DNA of 45,820 nt, taken from positions 1 through 45,820 of the IMG/VR virus record IMGVR_UViG_3300029992_000008; one strand, 5' to 3'. The notes beneath the pieces were generated by a model that worked only from the letters and a program-made list of their open reading frames with translations, had not been told where the DNA came from and ran no database searches. A program made the translations under genes and the position numbers. The stretch comes from a virus. The first letter of the stretch is position 1. Each line of letters opens with the position of its first letter. This document shows, piece by piece, positions 25,743 to 33,660 of the stretch.

Positions 25743-27593
25743 ATGACGGCACTTGGTGGCATCCCGACATGGGGAAACGTTGGCGACGCGACGGCCATCG
25801 CTGGCCAGATGATGAGCCTCGTCCAGTCGTACGCGGTGGACCTGGAGCAGGCCGCCGCGAACATCGTGCCACCTTCGATTAGCCCGACGTTCCCGACGAT
25901 CCCCTCTCCACCCACGGAGCACAAGGTCGGCGCTCCGGCGCTGCAACAGGTGACCTGGGGCGTTCCGCTACAACCCGCGCCGTTCAGTGGGTCACTGAAT
26001 ATCACGCAATATCTGCCGGGGCCGTTCACGGGGATCGCGCCCACGCTCAACTTCGGTGCCGCGCCACAGTCGTTCAGCGGGCAGACGCCGCCCGCGCCGC
26101 CCATCAATTTCAATTATGAATATCCGACCGTGGCGATCAATCTGCCGGACGTTCCGGCGCTGCTGTCGATCAAAGACCTGCAATTCACGCCCATTGACAT
26201 CCCGACATTCGAGGGCGTGATCCCGCCGTTCACGCTACTCGCGCCGTCCATCGTCGCGTACAATGAGAAGGCGTTCTACACCAGCACGGAGCTATCGCTC
26301 GTGCAGGCCGAGATCGCCAGTGCGCTCACTGACGATACCGATATCGGTCTCAGCGCCAGCGTCCAGCAGGCCATGTGGGACGCCGCGCGAGAGCGTGAGT
26401 TGCGCGCCCAGGCTGACGCCATCGCAGCGCTGGAGCGCGACATCGAGACCTTGGGTTACGCACTGCCGCCCGGTGCGTTCATCGACAGCAGGCTCAAGAT
26501 TTACAATGAGACCCAGTACACGACCGCTGGGCTGTCGCGCGACATCATGGTCAAGCAGGCAGAGCTGCGACTGGAGAACGTGACCAAGTCTCGTGAGCTG
26601 GCGGTGCAGCTCGAAGGCCAGCTGATCACTTACTACAACGCGATCTGCCAGCGGCAGTTCGACGCCGCCAAGTATGTCACTGACGCACAGGTCGCGATCT
26701 ACAACGGTCAGGTGCAGGCTTACGCCGCGCAGATCGAGGGCTATAAGGCGAGCATCGAGGCGTTCAACGCGGCGATCCGGGGGCTGGAGCTTTACATCGA
26801 GCAGCTCAAGGCCGAGGTGTCGTTCGAGCAGACCAAGGCCGAGATCAACACCGCCATCGTGACCCAGTACAAGACCGAGGTGGAGGCGGCCGAGGCCCAG
26901 CTCGAAGTCTACAAGACCCAGGTCGAGATCATCCAGGTCCAGGCGCAGGTCGAAAAGTTGAAGGTCGATACCTTCGCGGCTCAAATCCAGGCGTTCGTGA
27001 GCACAGTGAACGCCTACACCGCCGAGGTGGAAGGCTACAAGGCTGGCGTGGAGGCGCAGACCGCCATTGAGCAGGCATATAAGACGCAGGTGGACGCCTA
27101 CGCCGCCCAGGTGCAGGCGGGGATCGGCGCGGCCAACGCCCTGGTGGCCCAGTTCGAGGGAGAGATCAAGGCTTACGAGGCCCAGCTCGACGGCTACAAG
27201 GCGGCGCTAGGCGCGATGGTGGAGCAGGCCCGCGCCGCGTCGGAGTTCAATCAATCCGCCGTGGCCGAGTATGGCGCGGAGGTGCAGGCCGTCACGTCCT
27301 TCAATCAGGTGCTGACGAACCAGTGGGAAGCCGTGGTGCGTGAGCAGGAGGCGATCACCGAGGTGGCGGTCAAGGCGGCCGAGGCGAACGGCCAGCTCTA
27401 CATCGCGGCCAAGAACCTCGTGATCGAGGCCAACAAGGCGGGCATCCAGACGGCGGCTCAACTTGGCGCGGCGGCGTTGAACGCGGTACACTGGTCCAAC
27501 AACTCGAACTGGTCGCTGTCCGAGAGCGACGTGCTCTCCACCAGCACCAGCAGCAGCACGAGCACCAACACGAACTATAATTCTAGCGTCTAA
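25743..27593 (+). CDS. 616-aa coiled-coil virion protein
   Basis: Residues 1-170 are Pro-rich and extended. Residues about 175-570 are almost continuous helix with Ala/Glu/Gln/Lys heptads and tyrosines recurring about every 14-15 residues ('AQIEGYKASIEAF', 'AQLEVYKTQVEII', 'AEVEGYKAGVEAQ', 'AQLDGYKAALGAM'). The C-terminus is Ser/Thr/Asn-rich. A long rod of this type near the end of a podovirus structural block could be a tail needle, a fibre-base rod or an ejected internal protein. The regular Tyr-containing repeat suggests a helical bundle that packs around a pore. Function inferred. Confidence 0.6.
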   Translation: MTALGGIPTWGNVGDATAIAGQMMSLVQSYAVDLEQAAANIVPPSISPTFPTIPSPPTEHKVGAPALQQVTWGVPLQPAPFSGSLNITQYLPGPFTGIAPTLNFGAAPQSFSGQTPPAPPINFNYEYPTVAINLPDVPALLSIKDLQFTPIDIPTFEGVIPPFTLLAPSIVAYNEKAFYTSTELSLVQAEIASALTDDTDIGLSASVQQAMWDAARERELRAQADAIAALERDIETLGYALPPGAFIDSRLKIYNETQYTTAGLSRDIMVKQAELRLENVTKSRELAVQLEGQLITYYNAICQRQFDAAKYVTDAQVAIYNGQVQAYAAQIEGYKASIEAFNAAIRGLELYIEQLKAEVSFEQTKAEINTAIVTQYKTEVEAAEAQLEVYKTQVEIIQVQAQVEKLKVDTFAAQIQAFVSTVNAYTAEVEGYKAGVEAQTAIEQAYKTQVDAYAAQVQAGIGAANALVAQFEGEIKAYEAQLDGYKAALGAMVEQARAASEFNQSAVAEYGAEVQAVTSFNQVLTNQWEAVVREQEAITEVAVKAAEANGQLYIAAKNLVIEANKAGIQTAAQLGAAALNAVHWSNNSNWSLSESDVLSTSTSSSTSTNTNYNSSV

Positions 27594-27603
27594 GGAGATT
27601 GAT

Positions 27604-28521
27604 ATGCCCGGTGCAGGTTTCGAGGGGTTCCTCCAGCAGAAATACGACATCATGCGCCAGGAGGCCAACGCGCGTGGCAACCTGGAGACCGCCCAGGCCA
27701 ACGCGATCCCCAGTTCCACGGCAAGCGAGAACGCTCTGCGCACCGCGAGCGCCAACGAGACCAACGTCCGCGCCGGCACGCTCGACCCGTTGGCCCAGGC
27801 GTCGATCCAGGCGAGCGGCGCGGGGGCGCGGGAGAGTGGCGCGCGTGCCGGCCTCTACGGCACCGAGAGCGGCATCCAGGCCCTTGGGTTCACCAACGTC
27901 TTTGGAGACGCCAACACAGGGTACTCCACGAACCCTGGCGGCCCTGCGGCGTCGAGCACGGGTGGGGACACGCTGCACCCTGCGACGGCGGCGCTCATGC
28001 ACCATATCATGACAGGTGGCGGCAACGTGAACGGGCAGCAGCTCGGCGCGGGATCGTTCGGACCAGCGGGCTCGGGCATCCAGCTTCTCGGTGGTCAGGG
28101 CGGTGGCGGGCAGCTGCCCGGCGCTGGGTCACTGGGTGATGGGTTCGCCGATCCCAAACAGCCCGGCTTTTACGCCAAGGGCACCCCGATGGTTCCCGGC
28201 AAGGCTCCCGCGAAGGGCGACACGGACACGGTGCCGGCGATGCTCACACCCGGAGAGGCGGTGCTCAACACGCACGCCGCCGAACTGATGGGTCGCGACA
28301 AGATCGCCAAGGCCAACGCCGTGGGCAACGCCATGAAGAAGGGCGGCATGTCGCCGCAGAAGCTCGCCAAGGGCACCGCCAAGGTGGCAGGGAAGCCACC
28401 GCCCAAAGGTCTCGCGCAAGCGCTGGCGGCGATGCAGACGCTTCAGGGCGGCGCGCAGCCTGGGGCGCTACCCGGTGCGCCGAGCCCGATGGGTGTCGCG
28501 CCCGGCATGGGGATGCGGTAA
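27604..28521 (+). CDS. 305-aa virion protein with 'VPAMLTPGEAVL' domain
   Basis: This is the last rightward gene. The N-terminal part is helical. The middle is Gly-rich. At about residues 195-240 the segment 'KGDTDTVPAMLTPGEAVLN' followed by a helical 'AAELMGRDKIAKANAVG' is a well-known module of phage tail or virion proteins. The C-terminal tail is Pro/Gly/Ala-rich. It ends 30 bases before the terminator that closes the operon. The exact role is unknown. Confidence 0.62.
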   Translation: MPGAGFEGFLQQKYDIMRQEANARGNLETAQANAIPSSTASENALRTASANETNVRAGTLDPLAQASIQASGAGARESGARAGLYGTESGIQALGFTNVFGDANTGYSTNPGGPAASSTGGDTLHPATAALMHHIMTGGGNVNGQQLGAGSFGPAGSGIQLLGGQGGGGQLPGAGSLGDGFADPKQPGFYAKGTPMVPGKAPAKGDTDTVPAMLTPGEAVLNTHAAELMGRDKIAKANAVGNAMKKGGMSPQKLAKGTAKVAGKPPPKGLAQALAAMQTLQGGAQPGALPGAPSPMGVAPGMGMR

Positions 28522-28522
28522 A

Positions 28523-28547
28523 TCTGGCGACGGTGATGTCTGCCAGA
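28523..28547 (-). terminator. Weak hairpin, candidate leftward terminator
   Basis: TCTGGC / GCCAGA (6 bp) with a 13-base loop, followed on the minus strand by TTTACC. It lies between the ends of the two convergent operons. The stem is short and the U-tract poor, so it is tentative. Confidence 0.3.
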
Positions 28548-28550
28548 CTG

Positions 28551-28580
28551 GGCCGTCCTTCACGGGGCGGCCTTCTTCTT
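28551..28580 (+). terminator. Intrinsic terminator of the rightward structural operon
   Basis: The stem GGCCGTCC / GGGCGGCC (one G.U, further G.U possible) with a 4-6-base loop is followed by TTCTTCTT. It lies 30 bases after the last structural stop. Its right half is also the last codons of the leftward primase gene, so the convergent operons share it. Confidence 0.75.
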
Positions 28581-31580
28581 GTGACCGATTGTCACAACAT
28601 TGTGCGCGGACGGCGCACTGGCCGGGGCGGTCACGGCCTGCGCGATACCGGACATGCGGCTGTCGGTGATGTCTATCGCGAAACACGTCGTCCGCGCCTT
28701 GGCGAGGGGCGTGCCCCGTCCGAGCACATACTTGACGTTGGGCCGTGTCACGATCTTCTGCGCCACCAGCGCGTTGAGCACACTGAGTGGGTTCCGGCTA
28801 TCCCTGATGCACCAGCTCCTGAACGCGTCCTTGCGCACGTAGATCATGCCGGCCTCGATCTCCAGGTGCGCCTTCAGCTCGCGCAGCGGCGTGTGCTCCG
28901 CGAACGCGGTGTTGCCCACGGCGCTCTTATGGCTGACCCGGATGATATCGCCGTTGATATGCTCCAGGTAGTTGGCGATCACGCCAATCGGCTCGGACTG
29001 ATCCACCTCTTCGGTGATGATGCCCCGCATATGGGGCAGCTGCACGTTGACGATCCAGTCCAGGAGCTTCGTCATGTCGAACGCCAGCAGGCCGCTACGC
29101 ACGGCGATCCGGCCGGCGATCACCACGGCGGCGATCACGGCGGACCAGAACCTCTCGGACCCGGCGATGTTGTACTTCAGGTCGAACTTCGCCCGGAAGT
29201 TTCGGACGGCCTGAGCGACGGCCGGCATGGAGGTGATGATGCCCCGCAGGAAGGTCTCACCGATCCAGCCGCAGTTCTCGTTGATCGCGGAGATAAACGC
29301 GTCGGCCTGGGGCTTCTGTGTGCGATCAACCAGGGGCATCATGATCTCAAACACACGCATCGATCCCGCGACGCCCGCCGTGTTGTTGATCGACAGCATC
29401 TGGTACAGTGACATGTTCGTACTGACCACGGCGATCAGGGATTTGTCCTCGGAGCGTGACGGCCGGATCGTGGCGTCCGACTTCATGCGCGTCTTCTCGC
29501 GGAACTGACTGATGTGCAGCGCGAAATCCTTGGCGGTCTCGGGCGTCATCGTCGTCATCTCGTCGTGAAACACGGGCAGGTTGGCGAGCGTGGTGACCTG
29601 ATCGTTGCGCGCGTTGACCGTCGAGCCGTCCTGTGTCGCGTCCAGCACGTACTGGGTGGGCGGACCCCATAGCGACGCGCCGGCATAGAGCGTCGAGGAC
29701 TTCGAGCCGCCGCTATCGCCGTAGAGGCTGACGATCACGCCGCCCAGGTCGGTGTAGCAAAATAGCACACTCGCGAGCGAGCAGAGTACAGCGAACTGCG
29801 ACGGGAAATATTCGTCCGAGGCGTAGAACTTCATCGCCTGGACCTGCGCCGCGATATTGCCGCGCTGCTTGATCCATTGCTCGGCGGGTTTCGCGATGGC
29901 GCTAAGCACGGCGGGCTGCTCGGTGCCGTCCGTCGATAGAACTTTCTTGGGCAACACGAACTTGCTGCGATCCTGGGTCCATCCAAGGTGATCGAATTGC
30001 TGGTTGGAGCGCTGGGTCTCTTGCAGCGCGCGGATGTAGGCGACCATGAAATTCCTCACTTCAGGTAAGTTACGCGGGTCGATATGCACACCGTGATCCG
30101 CCAGCTCGGCGGCAAGCTGACGCTGGTCGATGACCCCCTTGGCCGTGATGTCGAATATCATCTGCCCTTCATGGGGCAGGCCGACGACCCATGTGGAGAA
30201 CGCCGGCTCTATCTTGGTGCGCTTGAATGCAGCGATCGGAAACATGTCGTACGGGACGATGACCGTGTCCTCGGACACCTTGGGGCCGCTGCCCGATGGG
30301 TTGTCTTTCCACTTGGTGACGATGATCGTGCTTTTCTTCGTCCGGGTGTAGGGCTTGGGCGGGTCAATGAGGCTAGCCGCAGGCACGGCCTGAGAGACCG
30401 CCAACGAGATCGTGGGCGGTGCGGTGGCCGGCGAGGACTTGCTCACCTGCTGGGTGATGATCAGCGGGTTAGCGCCCCGGCCCGCGACGGGGCATCGCGC
30501 GCAAGCGCCACCGCCGCACTTCGCGTCCATCGTCGCGCAGGTTGGCGGCCCGTCCGAGTTGGCGTTGTATTGCGCCAGCTTGGCGTCCGTGGACGCGGGG
30601 CTATAGCCGGTGTGCCCCCGGCTCAGCCGGTGAACGTAGGCTGGCCCGTCCTTGACGAATTGTATCAGTCCGATGGTGGAGTACCACGCGGGCTCAGTGA
30701 CGTTGCCGCGCGCCGTGACGTAATCGCGCACGTGCTCGCAGGCGTCGTAAAGCTCCCGCATGGTCGAGACCTTGCCGGAGTAGGCTACTCGCGTGTTGTT
30801 GGGGATGACCACGCCTGGATGCGGTCCAGTAAGTGCTGGACGGGGCTGCGCAACGTTGTCAGTGACGTTGTGCCGAGCAGCCAGTACCTTAACTCGCTCG
30901 ATGAACGCTGCATTTGCTGTCTCCACTCCCTGGTGCAGAACCTCAACGGGACGTCGAGTATCTGTCTTGAGGTTGTACGTGCCGGCGATCCGCAGCACGC
31001 TCGACTGGTCCGTCGTGCGCATGGGATCGTGGCGCATCCCGCAGTGGCGAGCCAGACCGTGCAGCCGCGCGGCAGTGACTTTCCAGGTCAGTGAGTCAAG
31101 CGCGTCCGCGATGCGCCAGTAGACATGGAAGCCGCCGCCCGAGGATGTCACCAAGGGATCAGGGAGACCTGTCAGGAACAGGAAGCGCGCGAGATCACTG
31201 AGCGCGTCCTCGCGCGTCGCATACTTGGTGGTCTGGTCCGTGGTCCGACCCACGTCCAGGTCGAAGAAGAATGCGCGCGCAGCCTTCATGTTGGCGTGCG
31301 TGCGCACCTCATATGCGCCGGTTTCTCCGGTCTTGCGGTTCTTCTTGGCGGGGTTCCAGACTTTCGCGTGGCGCAATGTGTGGATCGCGAAGAAGAGATT
31401 AGTGGTCTCGCGTTTGCCTCGTGCGAACTTGACCGCGTCGTTGATGGTCTCAGTGACATGATGGGCGTAGGTGACCGTCTCGGTCCCTGGGATTGTGTAC
31501 GGTGTGGCGATGCAGTACGGCCCCTCGTCAGGCCATACCGCCGTCAGAAATTCGCGCATGTTCATCAAGAGCGCCCTCAC
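28560..31580 (-). CDS. Primase-polymerase / DUF927-type helicase fusion
   Basis: 1,006 aa. The start is GTG at 31580, overlapping the upstream stop (GTGA); ATGs at 31565 and 31559 are alternatives. Residues about 100-205 are an AEP primase core: 'FFFDLDV' (metal-binding Asp107/Asp109), 'SSGGGFHVYW' (147-155) and 'HDPMRTTDQSSVLRIAGTYN' (184-203). Cys348, 355, 360 and 363 form a likely zinc knuckle. The C-terminal half is an AAA+ helicase of DUF927 style with Walker A 'GDSGGSKSS' (621-629) and Walker B 'LPVFHDE' (668-674). It should prime and unwind at the phage fork, with the polymerase, SSB and SNF2-type helicase encoded upstream in the same operon. Confidence 0.85.
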   Translation of the reverse strand: MRALLMNMREFLTAVWPDEGPYCIATPYTIPGTETVTYAHHVTETINDAVKFARGKRETTNLFFAIHTLRHAKVWNPAKKNRKTGETGAYEVRTHANMKAARAFFFDLDVGRTTDQTTKYATREDALSDLARFLFLTGLPDPLVTSSGGGFHVYWRIADALDSLTWKVTAARLHGLARHCGMRHDPMRTTDQSSVLRIAGTYNLKTDTRRPVEVLHQGVETANAAFIERVKVLAARHNVTDNVAQPRPALTGPHPGVVIPNNTRVAYSGKVSTMRELYDACEHVRDYVTARGNVTEPAWYSTIGLIQFVKDGPAYVHRLSRGHTGYSPASTDAKLAQYNANSDGPPTCATMDAKCGGGACARCPVAGRGANPLIITQQVSKSSPATAPPTISLAVSQAVPAASLIDPPKPYTRTKKSTIIVTKWKDNPSGSGPKVSEDTVIVPYDMFPIAAFKRTKIEPAFSTWVVGLPHEGQMIFDITAKGVIDQRQLAAELADHGVHIDPRNLPEVRNFMVAYIRALQETQRSNQQFDHLGWTQDRSKFVLPKKVLSTDGTEQPAVLSAIAKPAEQWIKQRGNIAAQVQAMKFYASDEYFPSQFAVLCSLASVLFCYTDLGGVIVSLYGDSGGSKSSTLYAGASLWGPPTQYVLDATQDGSTVNARNDQVTTLANLPVFHDEMTTMTPETAKDFALHISQFREKTRMKSDATIRPSRSEDKSLIAVVSTNMSLYQMLSINNTAGVAGSMRVFEIMMPLVDRTQKPQADAFISAINENCGWIGETFLRGIITSMPAVAQAVRNFRAKFDLKYNIAGSERFWSAVIAAVVIAGRIAVRSGLLAFDMTKLLDWIVNVQLPHMRGIITEEVDQSEPIGVIANYLEHINGDIIRVSHKSAVGNTAFAEHTPLRELKAHLEIEAGMIYVRKDAFRSWCIRDSRNPLSVLNALVAQKIVTRPNVKYVLGRGTPLAKARTTCFAIDITDSRMSGIAQAVTAPASAPSAHNVVTIGHKKKAAP
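28580..28596. promoter_or_regulatory. Palindromic operator-like site A (TGTGAC-N5-GTCACA)
   Basis: An exact inverted repeat with a 5-base spacer, identical in half-sites to sites at 37622 and 42482. Here it lies in the last codons of the primase-helicase gene, beside the shared terminator. It is either a regulatory site at the operon junction or a by-product of coding; the exact match to the two others argues for function. Confidence 0.5.
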
Positions 31581-31921
31581 CCGTTGTCGCGCTGACGCTC
31601 AATCAACATACACTTGAACAAGATCAGGTACACAATCATATCGTCGCAGCGACCCTCTAGGGGTTCAAGCCGCGAGCGGGTCTTACCGTTCTGGATGTCC
31701 AGAATGTATTGGCAGATCGCGTCCCAGTGCTTGGCGATATAGACGCGCCAGACCGTCTCCATGGGTAGACCCATGTCGCGAGCGTTGCGGCGAAAATTGG
31801 CGAGGCGATCCAGGTCGCCCGCGTATTCGCCGCCCTTGAGTGTCCCCAGCTGCCGCAGCTGCGCCACAGTCTCGTTGACGACTACGTCGTATGCGGCGTG
31901 CGGAAAGATGACGTCCGGCAT
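31577..31921 (-). CDS. DUF1599/Nmad1-like small protein
   Basis: 114 aa with AGGAGGG before the ATG. The pattern 'GGEYAGDLDRLANFRRNA', 'VWRVYIAKHWDAICQYI' and 'LEGRCDDMIVYLILFKCML' looks like DUF1599 (nucleotide-modification-associated domain 1), an all-helical fold with conserved Lys-His and Arg-x-x-Asp positions. Such proteins occur in phage nucleotide metabolism and DNA hypermodification clusters, but their chemistry is not settled. It is coupled to the primase gene by GTGA. A stem-loop separates it from the SSB gene. The family call is by eye. Confidence 0.5.
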   Translation of the reverse strand: MPDVIFPHAAYDVVVNETVAQLRQLGTLKGGEYAGDLDRLANFRRNARDMGLPMETVWRVYIAKHWDAICQYILDIQNGKTRSRLEPLEGRCDDMIVYLILFKCMLIERQRDNG

Positions 31922-31939
31922 GTTACCCTCCTGAGAAGA

Positions 31940-31967
31940 CTGCGCCCCAGCCGAGGCCAGGGCGCAG
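31940..31967 (-). terminator. Stem-loop between SSB and DUF1599-like genes
   Basis: The 8-bp stem CTGCGCCC / GGGCGCAG with a 12-base loop is followed on the minus strand by TCTTCTC. It may be a partial terminator that lowers expression of the downstream genes relative to the abundant SSB-like protein. A second palindrome, CCGAGCGCTCGG (31991-32002), sits right after the SSB stop. Confidence 0.45.
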
Positions 31968-32004
31968 AGACTAGAACGACCCTTGGGCGACCGAGCGCTC
32001 GGGC

Positions 32005-33246
32005 CTATTCGTCGCCCCAGTCGTTCAGCAGGTCTTCGACACCCTTCGGCACCGCCGTGGGCGCGGGGGCCGGAGCGGCGGCCTTGGCCTTCCCAGGCTT
32101 GGCCGGAGCGGGAGGGGCTTCGTCCTCGTCATCCGCATCGGCGGCAAGCCGCTCAGCTTCAGCCGCAGCCTTAGCAGCCGCCTCGGCCGCAGCCTTAGCA
32201 GCGGCTGCCGCCGCAGCGCGCTTCGGGTTCGCGGTGGCGGCCGATGCGTTGACCGGCTTGGCCGCGTCCGCCTTGGGTGACGGCTTGGACGGCGGGATCA
32301 CGTCCTGGTCGGCATCATCGTCATCGTCGGAGGGCGCGGCCGGGGCCTTGGCAACGGGCTTGGCCTTCCCGGTCTTAGCGGGAGCCGGGGCCGGCGCGGG
32401 GCCGTCCTGGTCGTCCTCGTCAGGCGGCAACGCCTTCGCGGTCTCGGTGGCCTTGCCGTCCGCGCCGGCCGGCGTCCAGGAGCCAGTGAGCAGCTTTTGG
32501 GTCTCGTCCTCCTTGGCAAGCTCCACCGCCCGCACCAGGGCCTCGGGGGTGTTCCAGCCGGCCACGCTGAAGAGCAGCTTGGGGTAGGTCTCACTGTTGT
32601 CGAACTTGATCTTGGTGATCACGGCGGCGGTATTGCTGATGCCGCGCGAGCGCAGGTAATCCAGGTATTGCCGGAACGCATACCAGCCTTGGGCTTGCTC
32701 TTCCTTGTTGTCCTTGTCCCAGTCCGAGGTGATCGCCAGCTTCAGCCGGAGCGCCGGGAGGACGTCGAGCTTGTTGGCGATGGCGACCGCGACCATGCGG
32801 TGCTGCGCGCAGGCCGTGACGGCCTTGTTCTGATCGGTCACCCTAGACCCCTTGACCGACTTCGGGCAGCCATCACACGTCTTGTGCTGCGGCTCTTCCA
32901 CGGAGGCGTGGGGCTTCTTGCCGTCGTCCGACCAGCACAATGGCGCGGACACCTTGGCCGGGTCGTAGGTGCCCTCGTAATAGGCTCTGCCACGGTCCTT
33001 GGCATAGTCGAGAATGATGGCTCGGACGAGCGTCACGTTGACGTCGTCGCCGTCCTCGTTCTTGCGGGTGAGCACGGTCTTCTCGCCGTTCAACGCGATT
33101 ACCCACGTGCCTTTGCCGGACGTGGTGAGGGTCGGAACTGATCCACGGTCCACGATGTTGTTGTTTTGCTTATCGTCCAGGAACGCGGCGATATGTGCCG
33201 GCATCGCTCCGGGATCGAATGCTGCGACTGCTGTACCCTTGGCCAT
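32005..33246 (-). CDS. Single-stranded DNA-binding-type protein
   Basis: A 413-aa protein. The N-terminal 280 residues are folded and include a CDGC pair near residue 124 and several strands ('TWVIALNGEKTVLTRKNE', 'AVITKIKFDN'). The last 130 residues are Ala/Pro/Lys/Asp-rich and end with acidic '...VEDLLNDWGDE'. A disordered linker ending in an acidic hydrophobic tip is the hallmark of SSBs, which use it to recruit replication proteins. A large SSB is expected next to a helicase and primase. Low-complexity Ala repeats at 32150-32220 are part of the linker. The OB fold is not provable by eye. Confidence 0.7.
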   Translation of the reverse strand: MAKGTAVAAFDPGAMPAHIAAFLDDKQNNNIVDRGSVPTLTTSGKGTWVIALNGEKTVLTRKNEDGDDVNVTLVRAIILDYAKDRGRAYYEGTYDPAKVSAPLCWSDDGKKPHASVEEPQHKTCDGCPKSVKGSRVTDQNKAVTACAQHRMVAVAIANKLDVLPALRLKLAITSDWDKDNKEEQAQGWYAFRQYLDYLRSRGISNTAAVITKIKFDNSETYPKLLFSVAGWNTPEALVRAVELAKEDETQKLLTGSWTPAGADGKATETAKALPPDEDDQDGPAPAPAPAKTGKAKPVAKAPAAPSDDDDDADQDVIPPSKPSPKADAAKPVNASAATANPKRAAAAAAAKAAAEAAAKAAAEAERLAADADDEDEAPPAPAKPGKAKAAAPAPAPTAVPKGVEDLLNDWGDE

Positions 33247-33261
33247 TATAAACTCCTGCGC

Positions 33262-33651
33262 TTAGTTCTTGCGAACGCCAACCTTGTATTGCCGAAACAC
33301 AGACACGCCGGGCGGCAAAGCGTTGTCGTGGTCTGCCATGTATTGCGTGATGAACGTCGCCTTGATGCGCCGCTCCAGCGCGTCGAAGGCGTCGTTCTCT
33401 GCGACCCATCTATAGAACGCTCCCCAGTCCGCGCCCGTGGGCACGAGCTTCTCGGAGCGATAGAATGTACCTGCGGCGGTCTTGACGCTATCCATGTTGC
33501 TCTCGTTGAGAGCCGACAGCATGAAGTTTGTGATCTCTTCTAGCTTACCCTTCAGCTTGGCCTCCGTGTCCTCCCATTTACGCTGCTCTTCCGACAACTC
33601 CGCTTTGATCCTGTTGTGAACGCGGACGATCTTCTCCCAGTCTACGGCCAT
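33262..33651 (-). CDS. 129-aa replication-region protein, coiled coil
   Basis: The N-terminal third is a charged helix ('VRVHNRIKAELSEEQRKWED') that could be a coiled coil. The rest is compact with 'AGTFYRSEKLVP' followed by 'DWGAFYRWVAENDAFDALE'. This protein type recurs beside SSB and helicase genes in phages, but its function is unknown to me. It lies 9 bases downstream of the SNF2-like gene and 15 bases before the SSB gene, so it belongs to the replication operon. Confidence 0.65.
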   Translation of the reverse strand: MAVDWEKIVRVHNRIKAELSEEQRKWEDTEAKLKGKLEEITNFMLSALNESNMDSVKTAAGTFYRSEKLVPTGADWGAFYRWVAENDAFDALERRIKATFITQYMADHDNALPPGVSVFRQYKVGVRKN

Positions 33652-33660
33652 GGCAGCGCC

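Noticed and set aside
24701-26113. 470-codon minus-strand open frame across the SPRY-like and coiled-coil genes
   Set aside because: It spans two genes that have convincing plus-strand starts and domains; composition is shadow-like.
1-28521. Assignment as a true N4-like phage
   Set aside because: The capsid is N4-gp56-like, but no virion RNA polymerase or other N4 hallmark is present; the large protein is a polyvalent type.
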